Positions 11,774 to 22,851 of a stretch of 64,000 nucleotides of DNA are shown here, one piece after another. Source of the stretch: Pegoplata infirma (lineage: Eukaryota; Arthropoda; Insecta; Diptera; Anthomyiidae); NCBI GenBank assembly GCA_963921195.1, contig OY992536.1, positions 327,873,038-327,937,037 of the forward strand, in the 5' to 3' direction. Every line of letters begins with the position of its first letter. Position 1 is the first letter of the stretch. Position numbers and translations under genes: made by a program. Below the pieces are notes generated by a model that had not been told where the DNA came from, did no database searches, and saw nothing but the letters and a program-made list of their open reading frames with translations.

Positions 11774-12623
11774 TACATTAGTAGATTTACTAATTTTTTT
11801 TTGCTAATGCTGGTTAGCTAACTTTTAGCAAATTTTTAGTTGAGATTAGCATTTTAGCAAAAATGTCTTGTAAACTTCATTTAGCGCTTTAGCAATTTTA
11901 AACAAAATTTGAACTAATTTTTTTTGCTAAATTTAAAATTGAGTTGCCCGAGTAAAAATTTTGATATTGCACCATATCTATTAAGATCTGGGTCAATATA
12001 TAATCAGATCTTATTAGATCGGGAAATTGACCCGATCTAATTATATCAGTTCTGATACAAACTGATCAATTTAGATCTCGTTGGATCCGACATTTGTCCC
12101 ATATATATTTAGATCTTATTGGATCTGAATTGATTAGAATTGATATTGTAGCATATGTAATAATATTGATTTTTACAAAATTTCTATTGTTAAGAACAAA
12201 TAAACACATTTTTATTTAAAATAACAATAATTAAAATTTATTTAGTATTAATAATAATGTTTTTACATAAAATAATATAATTAAAAAAGGATTTTTAAAA
12301 ATGTATTAAAAATATAAATGCCCGAAGACAATAAACAAATCTTAAGGCTCATTTAGTCTTAATGTAATGTGAGGTAGAGGTCTGATCATACCTCGAGGAA
12401 AATAATTGGAGTGGTTTTAAGAAATAAAAACTGTAGGTAATTCTTATTTTCTTTTTTTTTTAGTTGTTAGCTTCCCAGTAAAACCTTCAAAATGGTAATG
12501 GGTACCTTCAAAATGGTAAAGCCAAAAATAAAAAAAAATATGCATTACCTTTTCACTGCCACTTACCATATGCATTACTTTCTTGGATTTCATATGCATA
12601 ACGTAATACGCACCCATTTTTTT

Positions 12624-12700
12624 GAGTCTCATCCCATATAAAAATCATCAATGTATAGGGTAAAGTAAAGATGAGACTACCTTTATATGGGATGAGACTC
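12624..12700. repeat. Short inverted repeat, GAGTCTCATCCCATATAAA
   Basis: GAGTCTCATCCCATATAAA at the left is matched by TTTATATGGGATGAGACTC at the right, with about 38 bases between; probably a tiny MITE or MITE remnant inside N1. The rest of 12240-13760 is AT-rich sequence in which I recognise no gene; overlapping frames near 13175-13465 on both strands look like chance. Confidence 0.55.
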
Positions 12701-14370
12701 TAAAAAATGGTTGCTGGAATACTTGTTCAAAATCTTGAATAACATCAAGACCCTTTAAATCTGTATAATCACGTGTTAAATGATATTTACATATCGCTGG
12801 TGCGCCAACTAAAACCGCTACCTGTTTTTCAAAATTTTTTAAATTAGCTTTATTTTCACCTTTCGCGGTGATTTAAAACAATATTTCTTTCATAAATATT
12901 TAAATAATATTGCAAGTTTTCTATTTCCATTGATTTGATTTCGATTTTAAAAAACAGCGCAAAAGTACCAAACTTAGCTGTTATTAAAGTCTCTTCAAAA
13001 AATTTTGAAATACACATAGCGGTTCTGGTTGGCTCACCGACGATATACTAAATTCCAATTTTTTTATGAAATTTGTAGTAAATGTAAATACCATATTAAC
13101 ATCCGTGGGAATTTAAAATAAAAAATACTCCAAACCAATCAAATTTTGAACAAACGGATCCTTTTGCAATTTTCTTGATTTCAGAGATTTCATATATATG
13201 GGAAACTTATTGTATTGGCTTAATCTTCGTGCTTATTAAATTCAACATAGATATGGTTGTCCAATTTAGCCCCACTTTTACATTTCGAAAAATCTGCAAA
13301 TTAGGAGAAATTAATACTTTAACATTTGAATTCATTGCCAATATACTTACATCAACGGTAAAACATCTAAAAGCTGAATTAAAATTGATTTTCAATATTT
13401 TGATTGGAATAATAAAATTGTGGTGTTTATTTTTCCACAATATGTACATATTTTTTTTTATTTAAAATATTGTTTTTTTATTTGACAGAAAATTCTATTT
13501 ATTTTTTGTATTTTGTTTCATTTTGTTTTAATTCGTATCAAAACAAATAACAATGATCAAGATTTTCAAAATAAAGGGTGTTAATTTAAAATCGAATTCT
13601 GTAAAAAGCTTAGTTGTTTGATTGATTTTATAGTTGATGTGGATATAAATCCTGGTATAGCGACAGATATGATAGGAGACATAGCCAGATATGATAAGAG
13701 ACATAGCCAGATATGATACAAGATATCGTCATATATAGCAACAGATCTAACATATCTGGTTATACACAGAAAAAAAACGTCGAGGTAATGTTATCTAAGC
13801 TAGCTTAGGTGAATTATTTTTGTATGAATATTAAAAGCCACGACTTATTACCTATGCCACAAGTATAATTTTACTTTACATTTTCATCTAATGGCCATGT
13901 AAGGTTTACTAATGAAAATAGGTAAAATTTCGAAATTATTTTTTTTTCTTTTTATTGTCATGACAATAATTTGAAATTAAATAAAAATAAAACAAACATC
14001 AAAATTTTTTTAACATACATATATTTTCATAATTTTTCAACGCAATAAAACCGTTGGAAATTAACAACTCGCAACAAATTATGTAAGCAAATGTAATTCT
14101 ATTATTTAATTTATTGGTAAAAATAGTAAATTCAATAATTTTTAATTTTTTTAGATAACGCGAATTTTTGAAATTCTAGGCAAATTATGATGGGAAAAAA
14201 GTCAACAAGAATAAGAGAAAAAGGAATCTTAAAGCTGTTTTCAAGATTAAAACAAGTGCTTACATGGAATTTCTAAGTTTTAACGCGCAATTTTCGAAAT
14301 TAGCTTGTTTCTAAATTATAATGATATAACGGTACAAAATTTCTTAGAATCTGAGACAATTATTTATAAG

Positions 14371-14500
14371 GTACCTACAGACGACGCAATATTATGTACA
14401 ATATGGGTAAGATTGACCATTGTACAATCGTCAATATTACCCACACACCATCAATATAATTGAATATTGTGCATAATATTGCGTCGTCTGTAGTTACCTA
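14371..14500. mobile_element. 130-bp MITE, CTACAGACGACGCAATATTA ends, copy 1
   Basis: About 35-bp inverted repeats (GTACCTACAGACGACGCAAT at the left). A second copy at 61960-62097 is flanked by TTAA. Here the flanks are ATAA and TATA, so the target duplication is decayed or different. It is nested inside N1a, inside N1, inside the family E element. Confidence 0.75.
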
Positions 14501-14525
14501 TAGAGAAGTTCTCAAATTAAATGAT

Positions 14526-16915
14526 ACTTTTTCTAAATCTGAAAACTTTTCTATAGCAAAATATCTCAGAATCTGATAATTTTTCTATAGAAAAAATGTC
14601 TCAGAATCTGATAATTTTTCTATAGAAAAAATGTCTCAGAATCTGAGAATTTTTCTATAGAAAAAATGCCTCAGAATCTGTGAATATTTCTATAGAAAAA
14701 ATGTCTCAGAATCTGAGAATTTTTCTATAGAAAAAATGTCTCAGAATCTGAGAATTTTTCTATAGAAAACATGTCATGGAATCTGAGAGTTTTTCTATAG
14801 AAAAAATGTCTCAGAATCTGAGAATTTTTCTATAGAAAAAATGTCTCAGAATCTGAGAATTTTTCTATAGAAAAAATGTCTCAGAATCTGAGAATTTTTC
14901 TATAGAAAAAATGTCTCAGAATCTGTGAATATTTCTATAGAAAAAATGTTTCAGAACCTGAGAATTTTTCTATAGAAAAAATGTCTCAGAATCTGAGAAT
15001 TTTTCTATCGAAAAAATGTCACAGAATCTGAGAATTGTTCTATAGAAAAAATGTCTCAGAATCTGAGAATTTTTCTATAGAAAAAATGTCTCAGAATCTT
15101 AAAATTTTTTTATGTAGAAGAAATGTCTCAGAATCTGTGAATATTTCTATAGAAAAAATGTCTCAGAATCTGAGAATTTTTCTAAAGAAAAAATGTCTCA
15201 GAATCTGAGAATTTTTCTACAGAAAAGATGTCACAGAATCTGAGAGTTTTTCTATAGAAAAAATGTCTCAGAATCTGAGAATTTTTCTATAGAAAAAATG
15301 TCTCAGAATCTGAGAATTTTTCTATAGAAAAAATGTCTCAGTATCTGAAAACTTTTCTATAGCAAAATATCTCAGAATCTGATAATTTTTCTATAGAAAA
15401 AATGTTTCAGAACCTGAGAATTTTTCTATAGAAAAAATGTCTCAGAATCTGAGAATTTTTCTATCGAAAAAATGTCACAGAATCTGAGGATTGTTCTATA
15501 GAAAAAATGTCTCAGAATCTGAGAATTTTTCTATAGAAAAAATGTCTCAGAATCTTAAAATTTTTTTATGTAGAAGAAATGTCTCAGAATCTGTGAATAT
15601 TTCTATAGAAAAAATGTCTCAGAATCTGAGAATTTTTCTAAAGAAAAAATGTCTCAGAATCTGAGAATTTTTCTACAGAAAAGATGTCACAGAATCTGAG
15701 AGTTTTTCTATAGAAAAAATGTCTCAGAATCTGAGAATTTTTCTATAGAAAAAATGTCTCAGAATCTGAGAATTTTTCTATAGAAAAAATGTCTCAGTAT
15801 CTGAAAACTTTTCTATAGCAAAATATCTCAGAATCTGATAATTTTTCTATAGAAAAAATGTCTCAGAATCTGAGAATTTTTCTATAGAAAAAATGTCTCA
15901 GAATCTGAGAATTTTTCTATAGAAAAAATGTCTCAGAATCTGAGAATTTTTCTATAGAAAAAATGTCTCAGAATCTGAGAATTTTTCTATAGAAAAAATG
16001 TCTCAGAATCTGAGAATTTTTCTATAGAAAAAATGTCTCAGAATCTGAGAATTTTTCTATAGAAAAAATGTCTCAGAATCTGAGAATTTTTCTATAGAAA
16101 AAGGTCTCAGAATCTGAGAATTTTTCTATAGAAAAAATGTCTCAGAATCTGAGAATTTTTCTATCGAAAAAATGTCACAGAATCTGAGAATTGTTCTATA
16201 GAAAAAATGTTTCAGAATCTGAGAATTTTTCTGTAGAAAAAATGTCTCAGAATCTGAGAATTTTTCTATAGAAAAAATGTCTCAGAATCTTAAATTTTTT
16301 TTATGTTTAAGAAATGTTTCAGAATCTGAGAATTTTTCTATAGAAAAAATGCCTCAGAATCTAAGAATTTTTCTATGGAAAAAATGTCTCAGAATCTAAG
16401 AATTTTTCTATAGAAAAAATGTCTCAAAATCTGAGAATTTTTCTATTAAAAAAAACTGTCTTAGAATCTAAGAATTTTTCTATAACAAAGAACTGTTTTA
16501 GAATCTGAGAATTTTTCTATAGAAAAAATATTTCAGAATCTATGAAGATTTCTACAGAAAAAATGTATCAGAATCTTATAATTTTTCTACAGAAAAATTA
16601 TTTTAGAATCAGAATTTTTCTATAGAAAAATGTTTCAGAATCTGAGGAATTTTTTAAATATATAAAAAATTTTAAAAATCTGAGAATTATCTATAAAAAA
16701 AAACAATTTTCTATAGAAAAAATGTCACAGAATCTGATTATTTATTGTATCGAAAATATGTCTCAGAATCGGAGAATTTTTCTATAAAAAAATTATCTCA
16801 GAGACTGAGAATTTTTCTATAGGAAAAATGTCTCAGAATCTGAGATTTTTGTGAATTTTTCTATAGAAAAAATGTCTCAGAATCTGAGAATTTATTTTTT
16901 GAAAAATATTTCTCA
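14526..16915. repeat. 35-bp palindromic satellite array, about 68 units
   Basis: Unit: TCTCAGAATCTGAGA followed by ATTTTTCTATAGAAAAAATG. Both halves are palindromes (TCTCAGAATCTGAGA; TTTTTCTATAGAAAAA), so each strand can form chains of small hairpins. Most units differ by only a few bases; diverged units crowd at the right edge (16300-16915). A block of about 13 units (456 bp) is duplicated, seen from variants at 14945 and 15401. Not coding and not a CRISPR, since there are no unique spacers. Confidence 0.95.
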
Positions 16916-17772
16916 AAATCTTTTTATAACAACAATAATTGTAATTCATGATTAAATTTATTTATAAAACATAATAAAATCAAATAATTTTTTAATTTAT
17001 TTAATTTAGTAAAGTGTGTAATTATTTATACCTAGCGTATTAACAAAATAATTTAGATAAATTACCAAAATTTTTATATAAATTTTTACTCTGCTAACTT
17101 TGAAAAGTTTACAAAGTTTCCTAGGAATATTTCCTAAAAGCATAGATAATTTTTCGAACATATCATTTTTTAAAAATCACCTTGGCTTTTTAGTAATATT
17201 GTCTAAAAACTTTGTAGGCTCTATGTTATCTTGGCACTTAGATAAAGTTATACTATAAATTTAGGTAATATTACCTCGATTTTTTTTTGTGTGTATATAA
17301 TTTGATCTGGTATAAGACATAAACATATATCATTATATCTTATTAGATATAATTATATCTAAAAATTTTTACTCGGGTGACCACATTTTTACAAGCTTTT
17401 TTGCTAATATTAGCAAAAATAAATGGTAAATTTTTTTTTTTCAGAAAACTTAAAATGGCGCTATCTCGGAAACTAAGCCAGATAGAGCAAAATGGAGGCC
17501 ATTTTTGGTTCTCGGGCTCTCCATAGTATCGCCGGTCCTCTTCACATGTGTGGACCCTAATGGGTCCTTACTTTGGATCCAAAAAAGTTAGCATTCCCGA
17601 AAATTTAAAAATGCTCTTATCTCGGTAAATATTACCGACACAACAAAAAGTCCAAAAGCTCTCCGAGTAATATTTTTGAAGTTATCGAGTTTTGTAATTC
17701 TCAAAACCCCGCACACAAAAAAAAATCGAGGTAATATTACCTATTACCTTTCGTTCAACTGTTGACGAGTGT

Positions 17773-17780
17773 GGACGTGT
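17773..17780 (+). promoter_or_regulatory. Downstream promoter motif GGACGTGT
   Basis: Lies at +30 to +37 from the inferred 5' end (17744) and matches the RGACGTGY motif known near +30 in internal promoters of fly LINEs such as I, F, Doc and jockey. Its position supports both the 5' boundary and a complete promoter. Confidence 0.65.
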
Positions 17781-17891
17781 TTTATTTTAACTCCGTGCTA
17801 TAAATTGAATTACTAAAATTGTTCGTAATAGGTTTGTTCGTAATAGGTATTTTTGTGATATTTTCATTACCACATCAAGGAAAATGAAAAT

Positions 17892-19295
17892 ATGGACACA
17901 AATGATACCGATTTAGTTCGAGGCTCTGCCTCACCGACTGGTGCTGGTCCTAGCACTGGTCTTAGGGTTGCGACCTTGAAGTCCGGCCTTGATTCTGGTA
18001 GGGGTGCTCAGCCTAATATTGGTGGTAAAAAGAAAAAGAAACTTAAGCCATCAAAGGTCAGGCACAACCAGAGAAGGCTTTGTTTGAAAATAATTAACAG
18101 ACTAAGCCAACTCGATGGAACGAAGCTCTCCGAACGTGAGAGGGCGTCGCTATCATGGGCGAAAGGAGTCATTGAAGAACAGGACAAACTTTCGGCAATG
18201 CGCGCATCTGACAAACAGAGCGCTGTTTCGGCCTCGTCATCGAAGTCTGGTAAAAGGTTGCGCTCGCCCGACGAGAAACCTTTACCTAAAAGATCTAAGG
18301 TGACCGGCAACGTCTGGACTCAGTCTTTTAGTGAAGTGGTGAAAGGTAACTTCGTTAGGGCTGTGATAAACAGGCAAAATGGGGATTGTAGTATTCCAAG
18401 GGACAAGTGGAGTTTAGTTGAAACTAAACTAAATGAAATCTACTATAGGCTTCTTGAGAGTATGCCTGATTTTCTCCCTACTACTGTCAACGCAGGTTGG
18501 TATCAGGGGCGAGTAAAACTCGTTGCTTTTGGAAACGAAAGATCCGCAGCCGTGTTTAAGGTTGCCATTAGCCAAGTGGGAGAGTTATGGCCTGGAGCCA
18601 GACTGGACGTTGTGGAAAAACATGATATCCCCTCGCAACCCAGAGCTCATGCATGGATCCCAATGGCTACAAGTGACACTGCGGTGATTCTAAAGATGAT
18701 AAAGGTCTGCAATCCTGACCTTCCAACTCAGAATTGGCAAATTGCCAGATTGGGTGAGATGGAGGGCGCTCGTCGTCAAGCAGTGGTCTTGGTTAATGAG
18801 GAATCGCTTCCGCTTTTAGCCAGGACTGACGGCATTATTAGATTTGGCTTTTTTCATATAAGAGTCAATGTCTACAAGGGCGACCAGAAGCCTATTTTGG
18901 AAGCAGACAAGCCAGTGGCAGAGTCGGCTGGGGAGGAGAATCTGGAAAAGGTTGATATTCAGCTGACCGATTCTAGGCTGATGGGAGATGCATCTGGCAT
19001 TTTCGAAACCGAATCTGGTAACGAATGCGACCTCTGTGATGGCACGGAGGATAAAGCTGATGCCACTATGGGTGACATTCAGGACGAGGCCCATGCAGTG
19101 AGGAATTCGGAGAGTTCTGTTGCCTCCGATTCAGAACAGATGGGACACATATCTGGCTTATTCGAAACCGAATCTGGGGACGAATGCGACCTCTATGATA
19201 ACACGGAGGATGAAGCCAATAACACGGTGGTGGAAAGGATGGTGGAAAAAAAGCAAGATGTTGCGGTTCCTACAAATAAACCTCCATCACTGTAA
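17892..19295 (+). CDS. Retrotransposon ORF1 protein (DUF4780-like)
   Basis: 467 residues; by family role a nucleic-acid-binding protein that packages the element RNA. Lysine-rich patches at residues 46-55 and 119-135 look like nuclear-localisation or RNA-binding segments. Residues about 155-330 resemble the DUF4780 domain found in ORF1 of LOA-type elements (segments such as WYQGRVKLVAFG and FGFFHIRVN). I see no CCHC zinc knuckles, unlike I-factor or jockey Gag. The acidic C-terminal part holds an internal duplication: FETESGNECDLCDGTED at 371-387 and FETESGDECDLYDNTED at 424-440. The ATG at 17892 is the first of this frame after the 5' UTR. The end overlaps ORF2 by 38 bases. Domain assignment is by recognition, without a profile search. 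Confidence 0.85.
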   Translation: MDTNDTDLVRGSASPTGAGPSTGLRVATLKSGLDSGRGAQPNIGGKKKKKLKPSKVRHNQRRLCLKIINRLSQLDGTKLSERERASLSWAKGVIEEQDKLSAMRASDKQSAVSASSSKSGKRLRSPDEKPLPKRSKVTGNVWTQSFSEVVKGNFVRAVINRQNGDCSIPRDKWSLVETKLNEIYYRLLESMPDFLPTTVNAGWYQGRVKLVAFGNERSAAVFKVAISQVGELWPGARLDVVEKHDIPSQPRAHAWIPMATSDTAVILKMIKVCNPDLPTQNWQIARLGEMEGARRQAVVLVNEESLPLLARTDGIIRFGFFHIRVNVYKGDQKPILEADKPVAESAGEENLEKVDIQLTDSRLMGDASGIFETESGNECDLCDGTEDKADATMGDIQDEAHAVRNSESSVASDSEQMGHISGLFETESGDECDLYDNTEDEANNTVVERMVEKKQDVAVPTNKPPSL

Positions 19296-22200
19296 GGCAG
19301 CCTCAGTTGCACTATTGCTGCGCCTGACAACAGGAGCAGTTGACTTGGTTTTTATCCAAGAGCCCTGGGTGCGGGGTGGCAGGGTTTGCGGATTGAAGAC
19401 CCCTGGGTTTAAGTTGATGGTTGCCAAAGGTGAGGGCTCACCAAGAGCCTGCATCTTGGCGAAAAATGGCTTAAATATATTCTTTTTATCAACTTTTAGT
19501 GATATGGATGTTACAGCGGCTAGCTTAGAGCTTCATGGGAAATCTATTTGGCTCGCCTCTGCGTATTTTCCTAATCCGGGGCCAATACCCCCGGAGAAGG
19601 TTGGCGGTCTGATTCGGGAGTCTGAATCTAGGGGTCACCAGTTACTAGTGTGCTGTGATGCTAATGCACATCATTCGATATGGGGTAGTACAGACACAAA
19701 TGATAGAGGCGAATCACTTTTGGAGTTTTTGTTAAGCACTAACCTGTATATTTGTAACAAGGGTAGTGAACCAACTTTCGTTACAAGTACGCGGCAAGAG
19801 GTTCTTGACGTAACACTTGTATCAGATACATTGTCTGACAGAATTGATGACTGGAGAGTTTTGGAAGAGCATTCTTTCTCAGATCATCGCTACATTGAGT
19901 TTTTACTCAGGGAGCGTGCCCCGGTTGAGACAGTCTCTAGAAATCTGAGAAGAACAAACTGGGTGAAATATAGGGAGACTTTTTCTTTGCTTTTGGATGA
20001 AGTACCCCTATCTGAACCGCATAGTTTAGCGGAAATTGACTGTCTGGTTGACCATATAACAAATGTTTGTAATAGGTGCCTGGATGCGTCTTGCCCTTCT
20101 GCAAAGCCTAGAGGGAAAAAAAAGCCACCTTGGTGGTCAAATGAGTTGCAGACGAGCAGAGATTCCTGCAGAAAGCTCTTTAATAAGGCTAAATTTTCAA
20201 GAGCGGACGAGGACTGGTCTGCATACAGGCTGCAACTTAAGAGTTATAAAAAGATGATCAGAAATGCAAAATGTGATTCTTGGAAAAACTTCTGTGGAAA
20301 CATAGAAGACGTTTCTGAGGCATCCAGGCTGCGCAAGGTTTTGGCTTCTTCTCCTTGCACCCTAGGATACCTGAAAGATCCTAATGGGGTGTGGTCTTCC
20401 TCCAGTGGAGAGTCGCTGGATCTCCTTTTAAACACGCATTTTCCGGGCAATTCCATGACGCCGTTTCAAGCTTTGGAACGTTCTGACGCCCAAGCATCTG
20501 AAATTGCTTCGGAAATAATAAATATGCCAACATTAATCTGGGCGATAAAAAGCTTCAGGCCCTATAAATCCCCGGGACCTGATGGTATAATCCCGGCTGA
20601 GTTGCAGCAAGTGTTGGACTATATAGCCCCGTTGCTGTATAATCTATACACAGCATGCATCAACTGGTCGTATATTCCTTTAAAATGGAGGGATACCAGA
20701 GTCGTATTTATCCCAAAGGCTGGGAAAAGTTCCCACACAGCTCCGAAGGATTTCAGACCAATTAGTCTGTCTTCTTTTTTGTTAAAGACAATGGAACGAA
20801 TGATAGACTCATATTTGCGTAGAGTGATTGACCCGAGGTTGCTTTCGACAAAGCAACATGCATACAGCAAGGGACGATCAACGGAAACAGCTCTTCATGA
20901 GCTCGTTGGTACCATCGAGAGATCGCTTTCGGTAAAGGAGTACACTATGGTGGCCTTTCTTGATATTGAGGGGGCTTTTAATAATGTCATTCCAGAATCG
21001 ATAATATTGGCATTGTCTGGTCTGGGAGTAAAGCGTGAAATCGTTTTAATGGTGGAAAACCTACTTGCCAATAGACGTATAACGTCTGAATCGGGAGCGT
21101 CCATCATATCTCGATTTGTCAATAGGGGCACACCACAAGGAGGTGTTCTTTCGCCGCTTCTTTGGAACCTGGCACTGAATTCAATGCTACTATCTCTAGA
21201 AGCACGTGGTTGTCATGTTATCGCATATGCTGACGATGTCGCGATAGCGGTAAAGGGGAAGCATCTGCCAACATTGCGGGACATTCTTCAGGGTTCTCTG
21301 AAAGATCTGTCTAAATGGGCAAGAGACTGTGGTCTAGGAGTTAATCCCAGTAAAACAGAGCTTGTTTTGTTTACAAGGAAAAATAAGATTCCTGCTTTTG
21401 ATCCTATTTCTCTGGACGGTACTGAAATCACCTTCTCAGATGGAGCCAAGTATCTTGGAGTATTTCTAGATAGGAAGCTGAATTTCAGGCGTAATATTGA
21501 GGAACGGGTGAGAAAAGCAACGATTGCTTTGTATTCCTGTAAAAGGGCCATTGGAAAACGATGGGGTTTTAGCCCTCAAGTCGTTCATTGGATCTATACA
21601 GCAGTGGTGCGTCCAATTTTGCTGTATGGAATCATTGTCTGGTGGCCAGCTTTGGAAACAAAAGCGAACTTTGTCTTTATCACGAAGGTACAGAGAATGG
21701 CGTCAATGTGCATCACTGGTGCTCTTCGTACTACACCTACGGCTGCATTAGAAATCCTCCTTCACCTGATACCCTTGGACATATTGGGTAGGCAGTATGC
21801 GGCTGCGTCGGCAATTCGACTTAATAGCACGCTGCAATGGAGGAGCAGTGATTGTGGCCATAGCGCGATCTTGAAAAAGATAACAATACCACAAAATGTG
21901 GACTGTGCTCCCTCTTTGAGCCTCTTTGAGCGCCACTTTACCACTATGATACCATCCAGGGAGTCTTGGATGGGGGATACTCCGGGTAGTGGAGCTACCA
22001 TAAATTTTTACACAGATGGATCGAGGCTGCACGAACAAGTGGGCTTTGGGGTCTATTCGGAAGAGCTTGGATTGAGCCTGGCTCGTAGATTGCCAGATCA
22101 TTGCAGTGTTTACCAGGCAGAGATGCTGGCAATAAAGGAAGTGGCTGACTGGTTGAGCTGCAATGTCTTGTCTACAACCGCAGTCAACATCTATACTGAC

Positions 22201-22851
22201 AGTCAAGCCGCGGTCAAGTCCCTGGATTCAATGTTTCTGAAAACAAGATCTGCCCTTAACTGCCGCACGTCTTTAAATGAGATGGCCAAGCAGTTTAACA
22301 TACGACTCATATGGGTCCCAGGGCACAGAGACATTCCAGGGAATTGCAAAGCCGATGAGCTTGCAAGACTAGGAACTACCTTACAGGTTCCAACAGAATT
22401 GGAATGTGTTGGTATGCCTCTAGAAACTTGCAAGCAAAACCTACGGCTTTGTTCTGCGACGGAGACTAATCAAAGATGGGCAAATGGATGGACGTGTGAG
22501 ACAACACGACTGATTTGGCCTTCTCTTAATCAGGGGCGCACAAGTGAGCTGATATCGCTTCCAAGAGGAGAGATTTCGACGGTGGTTTCTATAATTACCG
22601 GACACTGTCTTATAGGGAAGCACGCAGAGCGGTTAAATGTGCCGTCGAATGACTTTTGCCGAAGTTGCATGGATGAAGAGGAGTTGGAAACTATCGAACA
22701 CTTTATTTGCCATTGCCCGGCACTTTCTGGTCAGCGACTTGCTTCACTGGGATCTAGGGAGCTGTACGATCTTTCTGATTTGTCGGATGTCAAAATACAA
22801 CATCTAAGGAGTTTCATAAGAAGCTCAAACTGGTTTAACGACAGGGACTAG
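19258..22851 (+). CDS. Retrotransposon ORF2: endonuclease, reverse transcriptase, RNase H
   Basis: 1197 residues from the ATG at 19258, chosen because the endonuclease starts at once (MLRFLQINLHH); the open frame extends upstream to 19120 without domain support. AP-endonuclease domain at residues 1-215: N8, E35 (IQEPW), D134/N136 (DANAHH), D184, and H210 in SDH. Reverse transcriptase about 440-720 with FLDIEGAF (D569), GTPQGGVLSPLLW and YADD (657-660). RNase H about 915-1040 with a complete catalytic set D920, E955, D981, D1033. C-terminal Cys/His motif at about 1134-1155 (CRSC...HFICHC). Its role is nicking the target and copying the element RNA by target-primed reverse transcription. Relative to ORF1 it is in the +1 frame, overlapping by 38 bases, so translation probably relies on reinitiation or a +1 shift. 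All key residues seen are intact. Confidence 0.93.
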   Translation: MLRFLQINLHHCKAASVALLLRLTTGAVDLVFIQEPWVRGGRVCGLKTPGFKLMVAKGEGSPRACILAKNGLNIFFLSTFSDMDVTAASLELHGKSIWLASAYFPNPGPIPPEKVGGLIRESESRGHQLLVCCDANAHHSIWGSTDTNDRGESLLEFLLSTNLYICNKGSEPTFVTSTRQEVLDVTLVSDTLSDRIDDWRVLEEHSFSDHRYIEFLLRERAPVETVSRNLRRTNWVKYRETFSLLLDEVPLSEPHSLAEIDCLVDHITNVCNRCLDASCPSAKPRGKKKPPWWSNELQTSRDSCRKLFNKAKFSRADEDWSAYRLQLKSYKKMIRNAKCDSWKNFCGNIEDVSEASRLRKVLASSPCTLGYLKDPNGVWSSSSGESLDLLLNTHFPGNSMTPFQALERSDAQASEIASEIINMPTLIWAIKSFRPYKSPGPDGIIPAELQQVLDYIAPLLYNLYTACINWSYIPLKWRDTRVVFIPKAGKSSHTAPKDFRPISLSSFLLKTMERMIDSYLRRVIDPRLLSTKQHAYSKGRSTETALHELVGTIERSLSVKEYTMVAFLDIEGAFNNVIPESIILALSGLGVKREIVLMVENLLANRRITSESGASIISRFVNRGTPQGGVLSPLLWNLALNSMLLSLEARGCHVIAYADDVAIAVKGKHLPTLRDILQGSLKDLSKWARDCGLGVNPSKTELVLFTRKNKIPAFDPISLDGTEITFSDGAKYLGVFLDRKLNFRRNIEERVRKATIALYSCKRAIGKRWGFSPQVVHWIYTAVVRPILLYGIIVWWPALETKANFVFITKVQRMASMCITGALRTTPTAALEILLHLIPLDILGRQYAAASAIRLNSTLQWRSSDCGHSAILKKITIPQNVDCAPSLSLFERHFTTMIPSRESWMGDTPGSGATINFYTDGSRLHEQVGFGVYSEELGLSLARRLPDHCSVYQAEMLAIKEVADWLSCNVLSTTAVNIYTDSQAAVKSLDSMFLKTRSALNCRTSLNEMAKQFNIRLIWVPGHRDIPGNCKADELARLGTTLQVPTELECVGMPLETCKQNLRLCSATETNQRWANGWTCETTRLIWPSLNQGRTSELISLPRGEISTVVSIITGHCLIGKHAERLNVPSNDFCRSCMDEEELETIEHFICHCPALSGQRLASLGSRELYDLSDLSDVKIQHLRSFIRSSNWFNDRD

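Larger units (their letters stand above)
13765..17293. mobile_element. TIR element of the TCGAGGTAA family, copy 1 (N1a)
   Basis: Ends CACAGAAAAAAAACGTCGAGG and, mirrored, CCTCGATTTTTTTTTGTGTG with TA on both sides (13763-13764, 17294-17295). Both subterminal regions match copy 2 at 17712-25860 in reverse orientation, for example CTTAGGTGAATTATTTTTGT and GTAGGCTCTATGTTATCTTG. Between them lies a 2.4-kb array of a 35-bp satellite. No coding capacity. Confidence 0.85.
11947..17377. mobile_element. TIR element with CCCGAGTAAAAATTT ends (N1)
   Basis: Termini CCCGAGTAAAAATTTT and AAATTTTTACTCGGG are flanked by TG on each side (11945-11946, 17378-17379). Comparison with the intact family E copy shows TG was single before insertion, so the target duplication is 2 bp. 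Subterminal sequence is rich in AGATCT/TTAGATC and ATATCTGG motifs. It contains a further element (13765-17293); without it N1 is about 1.9 kb. Superfamily unknown to me. Confidence 0.75.

Noticed and set aside
19120..19257. Upstream start of the LINE ORF2 at 19120
   Set aside because: The 46 extra residues lie in ORF1 coding sequence with no domain; the endonuclease begins at the ATG at 19258.
19240..19260. -1 ribosomal frameshift at A AAA AAG to make an ORF1-ORF2 fusion
   Set aside because: ORF2 is in the +1 frame relative to ORF1, so a -1 slip does not enter it.
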